This document shows, piece after piece, positions 35,252 to 42,622 of a stretch of DNA of 64,000 bases; within the stretch, counting starts at the first letter, position 1, and each line of letters begins with the position of its first letter. The notes beneath the pieces were generated by a model. The model worked only from the letters and a program-made list of their open reading frames with translations. It was not told the DNA's origin and made no database searches. This DNA is from JALZKA01 sp963753385 (GTDB lineage: Bacteria; Actinomycetota; Thermoleophilia; Solirubrobacterales; 70-9): NCBI GenBank assembly GCA_963753385.1, contig CAVWCC010000010.1:277542-341541 (forward strand). The letters are read 5' to 3'. The position numbers and the translations under genes were made by a program.

Positions 35252-37395
35252 ATGCCGAGGATCCGTCAGCAGAACGTCACCGCCGCCCAGTGGAGCCCGA
35301 ACGGCGAGGCCCTCGGGACGCTCGACCTGAGCAGGGACGACGCCTACCCGTTCGCCGCCAACGTCTTCTCGCCGCAGGTCCAGAAGGAGCGGCTCTCGCG
35401 CGAGGCGTACCGGAAGCTCCAAGGGCGTGCTCGAGACCGGCGAGGCGCTCGACCCCGAGCTCGCCGACGAGGTCGCCGAGGCGATGAAGGAGTGGGCGCT
35501 CGAGAAGGGCGCGACCCACTTCACGCACATGTTCCAGCCGCTGACCGGCCTCACGGCCGAGAAGCACGACTCGTTCTTCGATCCCACCGGTGACGGCGCC
35601 TCGATCGCCAAGTTCAAGGGCTCCGAGCTGATCCAGGGCGAGCCCGACGCATCCTCGTTCCCGACCGGCGGCGTCCGCGCGACGTTCGAGGCGCGCGGCT
35701 ACACGGCCTGGGACCCGACGAGCCCGGCGTTCATCCTCGAGAACCCGAACGGCGCGCTGCTCTGCATCCCGACGGCGTTCGCCTCGTGGACGGGCGAGGC
35801 GCTCGACATGAAGATCCCGCTGCTGCGCTCGATGGACGCGCTCTCGAAGTCGGCGATCCGCGCCCTGCGGCTGCTCGGCGACGAGGAGTCACAGCGGGTG
35901 TTCACCACGGTCGGCGCCGAGCAGGAGTACTTCCTGATCGACGAGCAGTACTACTTCGAGCGCCACGACCTGGTCACGACCGGCCGCACCCTGTTCGGCG
36001 CGAAGCCGCCGAAGGGCCATGAGCTCGACGACCACTACTTCGGCTCGATCCCGGAGCGGATCCTGGCCTGCATGCTCGATGCAGAAACCGAGATGGCGAA
36101 GCTCGGCATCCCGGTAAAGACCCGTCACAACGAGGTCGCCCCGAACCAGTACGAGATCGCGCCGGTGTTCGAGAACTCGAACGTCGGCTCGGACCACCAG
36201 CAGCTGATGATGCAGATCATGCAGTCGGTGGCCCGCCGCTATGGCCTGGTGTGCCTGCTCCATGAGAAGCCGTTCGCCGGCGTCAACGGCTCGGGCAAGC
36301 ACAACAACTGGTCGATGGGCACCGACACCGGGCACAACCTGATGGAGCCGGGGGACACGCCGGCGGAGAACACGAACTTCCTGTTCTTCTGCGCGGCGGT
36401 CATCCAGGCGGTCAACAAGCATCAGGGCCTGCTGCGTGCCTCGGTCGCGAGCATCGGCCAGGACCATCGCCTGGGCGCCAACGAGGCGCCGCCGGCGATC
36501 ATCTCGATCTTCCTCGGCGCGGAGCTGGAGAAGGTGTTCGAGGCGATCGCGACGGGCGAGGGCGACCCGCACACCCCGGGCTCGTTCCTGGAGCTGGGGG
36601 CGTCCGTGCTGCCGCCGTTGCCGATGCACGGCGGCGACCGGAACCGGACGTCGCCGTTCGCGTTCACGGGCAACAAGTTCGAGTTCCGGGCGGTCGGGCT
36701 CCAGCGCCTCGCTTTCGTTCCCGAACACGGTCCTGAACACGATCGTCGCCGAGGCCATCGACGACCTCGCCGACCTGCTCGAAGCCAAGGGCACGGACGA
36801 CGTCCCGGCCGCGGTCGCGGAGATCGTTGGCGAGTCGTACTCCGCCAACAAGGCGATCTGCTTCGACGGGGACAACTACGACGAGGCATGGCACGCCGAG
36901 GCGGAGCAGCGTGGGCTCAAGAACCTGCGCACCACCCCGGACGCGCTGCCCGAGGTCGTCTCGGCGCCAACCGTGGCGGCATTTGGCAAGTACAGCGTGC
37001 TCTCCGAGCGCGAGCTGGAGTCCCGCTACGAGGTATGGCTCGAGCAGTACGTGATCCGGGCAAACATCGAGGCGGAGACGACCGAGGCGATCGCCCGGAC
37101 CCAGCTCCTCCCGGCCGCGCTGCGGTACCTGGCGCTGATCGACGATGCCGAGGTCGGGACGGTCGCCGACGAGGTGAAGCCGCTCACCGAGGAGCTGATC
37201 GCGGCGATCGGCGCGCTGGATGAGGCCAACCAGTACCCCGATGGCGTCGAGGGCCTAGAGCTCGCCGAGTACGCACGCGACAGCCAGATCGCGGCGATGG
37301 CGAAGGTCCGCGAGGCGGCGGACAGGCTGGAGAAGGTCGTTGCCGACGACCTCTGGCCGCTGCCGAAGTACTCCGAGATCCTGTTCATCAAGTAA
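35252..37395 (+). CDS. glnN: Type III glutamine synthetase (GlnN), two frame breaks
   Basis: A glutamine synthetase of about 714 residues, the size of the GSIII class and much longer than GSI. GSIII marks include the N-terminal FAANVFSPQVQKERL, THFTHMFQPLTGLTAEKHDSF, GAEQEYFLID, TRHNEVAPNQYEIAPVFE and the ATP-side GSGKHNNWSM. The C-terminal helical part ends LWPLPKYSEILFIK. The frame slips near 35420 and again near 36712; both sides read cleanly. It makes glutamine from glutamate and ammonia as a dodecamer. A hairpin pair precedes it and a strong hairpin follows its stop. Confidence 0.9.
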
Positions 37396-37414
37396 CGGGC
37401 TCGGACAGCCCGCG

Positions 37415-37447
37415 GCGGGGGCGGATCAGATCAGATGCCGCCCCCGC
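37415..37447. terminator. GC-rich hairpin after glnN, overlapping the end of a small minus-strand gene
   Basis: A perfect 10-bp stem (GCGGGGGCGG at 37415-37424 with its complement at 37438-37447) has a 13-nt loop and begins 20 bp after the glnN stop. No U run follows on either strand, so it may act as an intrinsic-like terminator of the GC-rich type or simply stabilise the 3' end. It overlaps the last codons of the 34-residue minus-strand gene. Confidence 0.5.
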
Positions 37448-37535
37448 TCATTGCCATCGCGAGCGCGAAGCCGACCGCGAAGCAAACGCACACGAACGCG
37501 AAAACGAACCTAACCGAGATCCTGGAACGCGTCAT
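37431..37535 (-). CDS. Possible 34-residue single-span membrane peptide
   Basis: The frame from ATG 37535 to TGA 37431 encodes MTRSRISV, then a 20-residue hydrophobic segment rich in Phe, Val and Cys, then a short Gly-rich tail. A purine-rich CTTGGGGGTTTG precedes the ATG. The positive-inside N-terminus and single span are what a small membrane protein should show. Nothing identifies its function, and chance cannot be ruled out for so short a frame. Confidence 0.4.
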   Translation of the reverse strand: MTRSRISVRFVFAFVCVCFAVGFALAMAMSGGGI

Positions 37536-37688
37536 CAAACCCCCAAGAGTTCACTAGCCGCCGTTCGAGTCCCACGCTATTGAGCGGGCGGTCTCGGTGC
37601 CTGAGGTCCCCTCAAATCGGGGATGGGGGTTTCCGGGATACCGGCTACCTGGTTTCGTGGTGCTGGCCGGGCCCGAGCCGAGCGTCGG

Positions 37689-38588
37689 TCAGGCCTTCTC
37701 GAACACCAGCCGGTAGTGCTCGAGCAGCTCGCGCTCGAAGCAGACGCTGTTGGCGCTGACGCCCGAGGTGAACGCGAGGCGGAACTCGGAGCTGGTCAGC
37801 CATCTCGGCACCAGCTGCAGCTTCATCAGCCGCTTGCGCCAGCTGGGCTGCGCGAAGCGCGCGCGCCACTGCTTGATCGTCTCGATGTAGTCGAGTCGGC
37901 CGCTCGAGCTCTCGACGAGCCGGAAATCGGGTGCGGCGGTCTTGACGATCTGCTCGGAGCCGAACGGGAGGAACGAGCCCGGGAACTGGTGCTGCATCAG
38001 CGCGAGGTACCACTCGTCGGAATCGCGCGGTGCGTCGATCGAGACCCGTTCGGGGTCGATCATGTTCGGGCCGAAGACCATCGTCTGGAGGTAGAGGCGC
38101 CCGCCCTCGGGCAGGACCGTGGCGGTGTTGGCGAAGAGCTCCCGGTAGACGTCCTCCTGCCGCCCCGCCCGATAGTCCTCGGGCGAGCAGAAGTGCTCGA
38201 AGGCACCGAGGCTCGCGACGGCGTCGAACGGGCCGAAGGTATCGCGGGTCACCTGCCTGGCGTCCTGGATGCGTACGTCGAGGCCGTTCCGCCGACAGGC
38301 CTCGGCCTGGGCGGACGAGAGCGTCACCCCCACTCCCTCGCCGCCGCGCTCGCGCACGAAGTTCAGCATCGGGCCCCAGCCCGAGCCCAGGTCGAGGACG
38401 CGCCGGCCGGGGCCGATCCCGACCTGCCCGGCGACGTACTGGTGCTTTCGCCGCTGCGCCTCCTCGAGGCTGAGCGAGAAGTCACCGTCGTACTTGGCGC
38501 CTGAGAAGTCGGCCATCTCGCCGAGGCTGAGCCGGAAGATCCGGTCGATCAGCGAGTAGGTGAACTCCAGATCGGCGCGGTCGGCCAC
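37689..38588 (-). CDS. SAM-dependent methyltransferase, cyclopropane-fatty-acid synthase-like
   Basis: A 299-residue methyltransferase. VLDLGSGWGPMLNFVRERG is the CFAS-type SAM site, followed by VGVTLSSAQAEACR and VASLGAFEHFCSPEDY, and late helices with LMQHQFPGSFLPF. These match the cyclopropane-fatty-acyl-phospholipid synthase / mycolic-acid methyltransferase branch, which acts on unsaturated acyl chains or related lipids. It is shorter at the N-terminus than E. coli Cfa. Start GTG 38588, 16 bp after the acyl-CoA dehydrogenase gene on the same strand. Confidence 0.85.
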   Translation of the reverse strand: MADRADLEFTYSLIDRIFRLSLGEMADFSGAKYDGDFSLSLEEAQRRKHQYVAGQVGIGPGRRVLDLGSGWGPMLNFVRERGGEGVGVTLSSAQAEACRRNGLDVRIQDARQVTRDTFGPFDAVASLGAFEHFCSPEDYRAGRQEDVYRELFANTATVLPEGGRLYLQTMVFGPNMIDPERVSIDAPRDSDEWYLALMQHQFPGSFLPFGSEQIVKTAAPDFRLVESSSGRLDYIETIKQWRARFAQPSWRKRLMKLQLVPRWLTSSEFRLAFTSGVSANSVCFERELLEHYRLVFEKA

Positions 38589-38604
38589 GAAACGAACGCC
38601 CTAC

Positions 38605-39759
38605 TTACCCGCGCATGTGCCGGGCGATCACGACCCGCTGGATCTCGTTCGTGCCCTCGTAGATCTGGGTGATCTTGGCGTCGCGCATCATGCGCTCGAC
38701 CGGGTACTCGTTGACGTACCCGTAGCCGCCGAGCACCTGCACGGCCTCGACGGTGACCTCCATCGCGGTGTCGGAGGCGAACAGCTTCGCCATCGAGCTG
38801 TACATGCCGAGCTGCGAATCGTTCCGGTCGGCCATCGCGCACGCCTTGTAGAGCAGCTCGCGCGCGGCGGCGGTCCTCGTCTGCATGTCGGCGAGCTTGA
38901 ACTGGATGCCCTGCAGCTCGTTGATCGGCTTGCCGAACGCGGTCCGCTCCTTGGCGTAGTCGTTCGCGTAGTCGGTCGCGCCCTGGGCGATCCCGACGGC
39001 CTGCGCGGCGGCGCCGAGGCGGGTCCGCTCCAGGGTGCCGAGCGCCACCGAGAGCCCGCGCCCGACCTCGCCGATCAGGTTGTCGGCGGGCACGCGCACG
39101 TCCTCGAACAGGGGCTGCCCGGTGGGCGAGCCGTGGATCCCGAGCTTGTGCTCGAACTTCGGCACCGAGAAGCCGGGCGCGTCCTTCTCGACCACGAACG
39201 CCGAGATTCTCTTGCTCTCGCGGTCAGTGACACAGAAGACGACGTAGAAGTCCGCGACGCCGGCGTTCGTGATCCAGTTCTTGGTGCCGTTGATGACCCA
39301 GTCCGAGCCGTCCTGGACGGCCGTCGTCCGCATCGCGGCCGGGTCGGAGCCGGCGTCGGGCTCCGACAGGCAGAACGCCGGCGACTTTTCACCGGTCGCG
39401 CAATCGGGCAGGAAGCGCTGCTTCAGCTCATCCGACCCGAACAGCTGGATCGGCAGTGTGCCGAGCTCCTGAATCATGAGAATCAGGGCCACCGCGGCCG
39501 AGGCCTTCGCGAGCTCCTCGACCGCGATCTGCAGCATCAGCGTCCCGGTACCTGTGCCGCCGTACTCCTCCCCAAACGGCAGCCCGAGGATGTCCTGCTC
39601 GGCGAGGAGCTTGCGGATGTCCCAGGGGTACTCGTCGGTCTGATCGATCTCGGCCGCGCGCGGCGCCACCCGCTCGGTCGCGATCTGGCGCACCAGGTCG
39701 CGGAAGTCCTGGTGCTCCTGCGGGATCGCGTAGAGGTCGGCCGGAAGCGTCGTCGTCAT
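38605..39759 (-). CDS. Acyl-CoA dehydrogenase
   Basis: A 384-residue flavin-dependent acyl-CoA dehydrogenase of normal length. AFCLSEPDAGSDPAAMRTTA and WVINGTKNWITNAGVADFYV are the FAD and substrate signatures. The C-terminal domain has AFGKPINELQGIQFKLADMQ, QVLGGYGYVNEYPVERMMRD and the catalytic-base region IYEGTNEIQRVVIARH. By analogy with short-chain and medium-chain enzymes the base is the Glu of YEGTNE. It introduces the alpha-beta double bond in fatty or branched acyl-CoA. It may be co-transcribed with the downstream methyltransferase. Confidence 0.92.
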   Translation of the reverse strand: MTTTLPADLYAIPQEHQDFRDLVRQIATERVAPRAAEIDQTDEYPWDIRKLLAEQDILGLPFGEEYGGTGTGTLMLQIAVEELAKASAAVALILMIQELGTLPIQLFGSDELKQRFLPDCATGEKSPAFCLSEPDAGSDPAAMRTTAVQDGSDWVINGTKNWITNAGVADFYVVFCVTDRESKRISAFVVEKDAPGFSVPKFEHKLGIHGSPTGQPLFEDVRVPADNLIGEVGRGLSVALGTLERTRLGAAAQAVGIAQGATDYANDYAKERTAFGKPINELQGIQFKLADMQTRTAAARELLYKACAMADRNDSQLGMYSSMAKLFASDTAMEVTVEAVQVLGGYGYVNEYPVERMMRDAKITQIYEGTNEIQRVVIARHMRG

Positions 39760-39791
39760 GCGCCCATCCTGTCAGGCAACGCGAGGGCTCG

Positions 39792-40976
39792 TCAGTAGAC
39801 GACGACCCGGGTGCCGATGTCGGCGAACCGGTAGAGCCACCGCGCCTCCGGCTCGGGAATCCGGACGCAGCCGTGCGATGCGGGGTAAGTGGGCACGCTC
39901 GCGTACTCGTGGAACGCGATGCCCTGGAAGAAGTAGGACGCGAACGGCAGCCACTGCTGGAACGGGTACGACCAGGACATCTTCTCCTTGCGAAAGACCT
40001 CGAACGTCCCGGCAGGGGTGGCCGTGCCGGGCGCGCCGGTCGAGACGTGGATCGCCCGCAGGATCCGGCCGTCGCGGACGACGAGGGCGACACCCTTCTC
40101 CCGGAAGACCTCGATCCGGGGCTCATCCCCGGAGCCGCGCGCCCGCGGCTTGCGGGCGTCGGCGAGCGCCGCGCGCGTGATCGGCCCGACGATGCCGTCG
40201 CGGGCGAGTCCCTCCCAGGACTGGAAGGCGATGACTGCCTGTTGCATCCGATAGCCGGCGACGCCGTCGACCGCGCGCTTCGGGAGGAAGCGAAGGCGGG
40301 CGAGCCGCCGCTGGATCGCCCGCGTGTCCGCGCCCTGGGCGCCGCGCGGACGGGGCTCCGAATCCGCGCGGCGCTCGGGCCTCGAGTAGTCCTTGCGGTC
40401 GAGCGGCTGCTCGACGCCGACTCCGCCCGAGACGACCTTCGTCTCCTCCACCTGCGCGAACTGGGTCAGCGTGTAGGTGACCTGGCCGAGGCGGGCGTCG
40501 AGCTCCTGCTGTTGGGCGGGCGTGCGCTGCGACTCCTCGGGCGGAACACCGGCGAGGAACTCCCGCGAGAGCCGCACCGTCGCGGTGCCGTCGTCGGCGA
40601 CCTCGACCGCCTGGACCTCGACCTCCTCGGGGATCTGGGTCTGGGCCTCGACGCGGGCGGCGCGCTCGTCCTGGGTCGGGCCGGCGACTAGCGCCTCGAC
40701 CGCGGCCTCGACCGCCGAACCGCGCTCGGGCAGGACGCGCTCGACCTCGCGGAACTGCTCGCCGGAGGTGAAGTACAGGCGCGTCCCACCGGAGTCCTCC
40801 TCGGGCGCCTGTGATTCGGCCGGGCCGTCGGCCGGCGGCGCGTCGGCGCGGGTGGTCGTCGGTTCGGCTTCGACCGGTTCCTCGTCGCCGCCCCCACAGC
40901 CGGCGGCGAGGAGGGCCGTGGCCAACAGCGTGGCCGTCATCGCCCCCACCCCGCGCTCGTACCACCGGCCCGCCAT
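39792..40976 (-). CDS. L,D-transpeptidase lipoprotein with GerMN, peptidoglycan-binding and YkuD domains
   Basis: A cell-wall cross-linking enzyme of 394 residues. The lipobox LLAAGC anchors it to the membrane (Cys27). A GerMN domain follows (about 65-190: LYFTSGEQFREVERVLP), then a PG_binding_1 domain (about 217-275: TRAIQRRLARLRFLP, DGIVGPITRAAL), then the YkuD catalytic domain (about 290-394) with FHEYASVPTYPASHGCVRIP and catalytic Cys370. I prefer ATG 40976 over ATG 41009: the longer form would run its coding region into the 11-bp repeat box at 41004-41047. It diverges from a lipoprotein gene. Confidence 0.88.
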   Translation of the reverse strand: MAGRWYERGVGAMTATLLATALLAAGCGGGDEEPVEAEPTTTRADAPPADGPAESQAPEEDSGGTRLYFTSGEQFREVERVLPERGSAVEAAVEALVAGPTQDERAARVEAQTQIPEEVEVQAVEVADDGTATVRLSREFLAGVPPEESQRTPAQQQELDARLGQVTYTLTQFAQVEETKVVSGGVGVEQPLDRKDYSRPERRADSEPRPRGAQGADTRAIQRRLARLRFLPKRAVDGVAGYRMQQAVIAFQSWEGLARDGIVGPITRAALADARKPRARGSGDEPRIEVFREKGVALVVRDGRILRAIHVSTGAPGTATPAGTFEVFRKEKMSWSYPFQQWLPFASYFFQGIAFHEYASVPTYPASHGCVRIPEPEARWLYRFADIGTRVVVY

Positions 40977-41003
40977 GCGGGTGGAGCGTACCCACCGAGG
41001 CCG

Positions 41004-41047
41004 GTTCATCGGGCTTTCATCGCACTGTCATCGGACGTTCATGGCGG
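41004..41047. promoter_or_regulatory. Four 11-bp direct repeats resembling a PhoP (PHO) box
   Basis: TCATCG occurs at 41006, 41017 and 41028 and TCATGG at 41039: four units exactly 11 bp apart. With flanks they read GTTCATCGGGC, TTTCATCGCAC, TGTCATCGGAC, GTTCATGGCGG. Actinobacterial PhoP boxes are direct repeats of 11-bp units with a GTTCA-type core. The array lies between the divergent L,D-transpeptidase (start 40976) and a lipoprotein gene (start 41106), suitable for both promoters. Binding by PhoP is inferred from pattern and spacing. Confidence 0.65.
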
Positions 41048-41105
41048 CTCCGTAGAGATGCGCCACCGCGGCCGATCGGCGGCCGCTAACGAGACGAGGT
41101 GAGAG

Positions 41106-41888
41106 ATGAACAGGCGCATTCAGGCCACGATTGCGGTCGGACTGGCGGGCGCGGCGATCGGCATCGCGGCGTGCGGTGGCGAGAGCGGCGCGACGGCCGA
41201 ATCGGTGGCTGCTGCGGCAGCGGCGAAGCCGCTGCCGCAAGGGAGCGAGCCGGCCAACCTGGATCCGGCCGACTTCACGACGAAGATCGACAACCCGTAC
41301 TGGCCGATGAAGCCGGGGAACCGATGGGTCTACAGCGAGACCGACACGAAGGGCAACGTCGAGCACGTCGTGGTCGAGGTCACGAACGAGATCAAGACGA
41401 TCGCCAACGGCGTCGAGGCCCGGGTGATCCGCGACACCGTCACCGAGAACGGGGTCCCGGTGGAGATCACGGACGACTGGTACGCCCAGGACTCTGCCGG
41501 CAACATCTGGTACCTCGGCGAGTACGTCACCAACTACGAGAACGGGAAGGTCGTCGACCACAGCGGCTCGTTCGAGGCCGGCGTGGACGGGGCCGAGGCC
41601 GGGGTCGCGATGCCCGCGAACCCGGAGCCCGGGATGTCGTACCGCCAGGAGTACTACGAGGGCGAGGCCGAGGACCGTGGCGCCGTGATCAGTGTCGGCG
41701 ACGAGCACGTCCAGGTGCCGTTCGGGTTCTTCGACAGGGGCGTCGTGATGACACGCGATCTAGTCCCGACCGAGCCCAAGGTGCAGGAGCTCAAGTTCTA
41801 CGCGCCAGGAGTCGGGCCGGTCCTCTCGGTCCACACCGACACTCCGGGCGGGCGCGGCGAGTTGGTGAAGTTCACGACCGGGCGCTGA
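41106..41888 (+). CDS. Secreted lipoprotein of unknown function
   Basis: A 260-residue exported lipoprotein. The signal peptide (MNRRIQ, hydrophobic to residue 22) ends in the lipobox IAACGG. After an alanine-rich linker, the mature protein has KIDNPYWPMKPGNRWVYSET and later DWYAQDSAGNIWYLGEYV, a pattern seen in bacterial proteins without an assigned role. The remainder is beta-rich and acidic. GAGGTGAGAG precedes ATG 41106. The upstream 11-bp repeat array suggests induction under phosphate limitation, which is inference. Confidence 0.8.
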   Translation: MNRRIQATIAVGLAGAAIGIAACGGESGATAESVAAAAAAKPLPQGSEPANLDPADFTTKIDNPYWPMKPGNRWVYSETDTKGNVEHVVVEVTNEIKTIANGVEARVIRDTVTENGVPVEITDDWYAQDSAGNIWYLGEYVTNYENGKVVDHSGSFEAGVDGAEAGVAMPANPEPGMSYRQEYYEGEAEDRGAVISVGDEHVQVPFGFFDRGVVMTRDLVPTEPKVQELKFYAPGVGPVLSVHTDTPGGRGELVKFTTGR

Positions 41889-41891
41889 GCC

Positions 41892-42302
41892 CTAGAACGC
41901 GGGAGCGGTTCCCTGGAGCGCGCTGCGGGCGCGCTCCAGGAGCCACTCGTAGGAGCCGGGCAACCCCGTCTCCGCGATGCGGCGCCAGCCCGCGAGCGCC
42001 CGGTCGAGCGCCTCGGGCGCAAGCCGCGCGAGGACGGTGACCGTGGCGTCCTCCGCTTCGCCTGAGTGGCGAACGGCGTAGAGCTCCTGGGTGTCGGCGA
42101 TCCAGGCGGCGCGGTAGGTCGTGCCGTGGACGCTCTTCCAGGTCACGCCGAGGTCGCGCTCGAGCGAGGGGCCGCGCCGCGGGTCGGCCGCGTAGAAGGC
42201 GCGCATGCCGGCGTCCATCGAGTCGCTGGCGCGCTGCCGGGTCCAGCGCCCGATCTTCGCGGCGCGGCTTGAGGGCTTGGAGGAGGTGGGGGTGGATGCC
42301 AT
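41892..42302 (-). CDS. Hypothetical protein
   Basis: A 136-residue soluble protein starting at ATG 42302; the frame is open a little further upstream. A basic serine-rich N-terminus precedes a folded part with SMDAGMRAFYAADPRRGPS, then DLGVTWKSVHGTTYRAAWIA and a C-terminal helix pair ending LERARSALQGTAPAF. I recognise no family or catalytic motif. It converges on the lipoprotein gene with a 3-bp gap between stops. Confidence 0.65.
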   Translation of the reverse strand: MASTPTSSKPSSRAAKIGRWTRQRASDSMDAGMRAFYAADPRRGPSLERDLGVTWKSVHGTTYRAAWIADTQELYAVRHSGEAEDATVTVLARLAPEALDRALAGWRRIAETGLPGSYEWLLERARSALQGTAPAF

Positions 42303-42494
42303 GGGGTCCCCGAGATGATGCGGATCCCGAGCCGCCGCCTCAATGCGGCGGGCCACCGAATGGGGGTGCGGTTATCCCTACTGCCGCTTGGTTGGCAGGT
42401 GGGACGCTCGGCGTGCGTCCTTCGCTGCGCTTGCGTTCTGTCCGGGCCGGGTTGGACGCGCTGCGGCCCGATGGGCGGCGCTCGACGACTTGCG

Positions 42495-42543
42495 ATCGAG
42501 TGAAGGATTTGCCCGCCATATGCGGCTAAATCCCACACTCGAT
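42495..42543. repeat. 49-bp imperfect palindrome
   Basis: ATCGAGTG (42495-42502) pairs with CACTCGAT (42536-42543), GGATTT (42505-42510) with AAATCC (42528-42533), and CCGC (42513-42516) with GCGG (42522-42525), around a CATAT loop. This leaves only a few mismatches in a long stem. It is too long for a simple operator and could be a structured RNA, a REP/MITE-like unit or a transcription stop. Confidence 0.5.
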
Positions 42544-42572
42544 GCGATCCGCGCTGCGTCTCGGCAACGAGG

Positions 42573-42607
42573 GCGGGATTCGGGGTCTATATGACCCCGA
42601 ATCCCGC
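42573..42607. terminator. 15-bp perfect hairpin, likely terminator of the DHA2 transporter gene
   Basis: GCGGGATTCGGGGTC (42573-42587) and its exact complement (42593-42607) flank a 5-nt TATAT loop. On the plus strand TTTCGTTTCG follows. It begins 16 bp beyond the stop of the minus-strand transporter gene, so it most likely stops that transcript, and it may work in both directions. Confidence 0.7.
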
Positions 42608-42622
42608 TTTCGTTTCGGGGCC

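Larger units (their letters stand above)
42303..42622. other. 320-bp intergenic region with dense inverted repeats
   Basis: Between the starts of a hypothetical gene (42302) and the stop of a DHA2 transporter (42623) I see no convincing gene. The DNA carries a 49-bp imperfect palindrome (42495-42543), a small CTCG-GCAA-CGAG hairpin (42560-42571) with a GNRA-type loop, and a 15-bp perfect terminator-like palindrome (42573-42607). The three structures follow each other within 113 bp. Confidence 0.6.
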
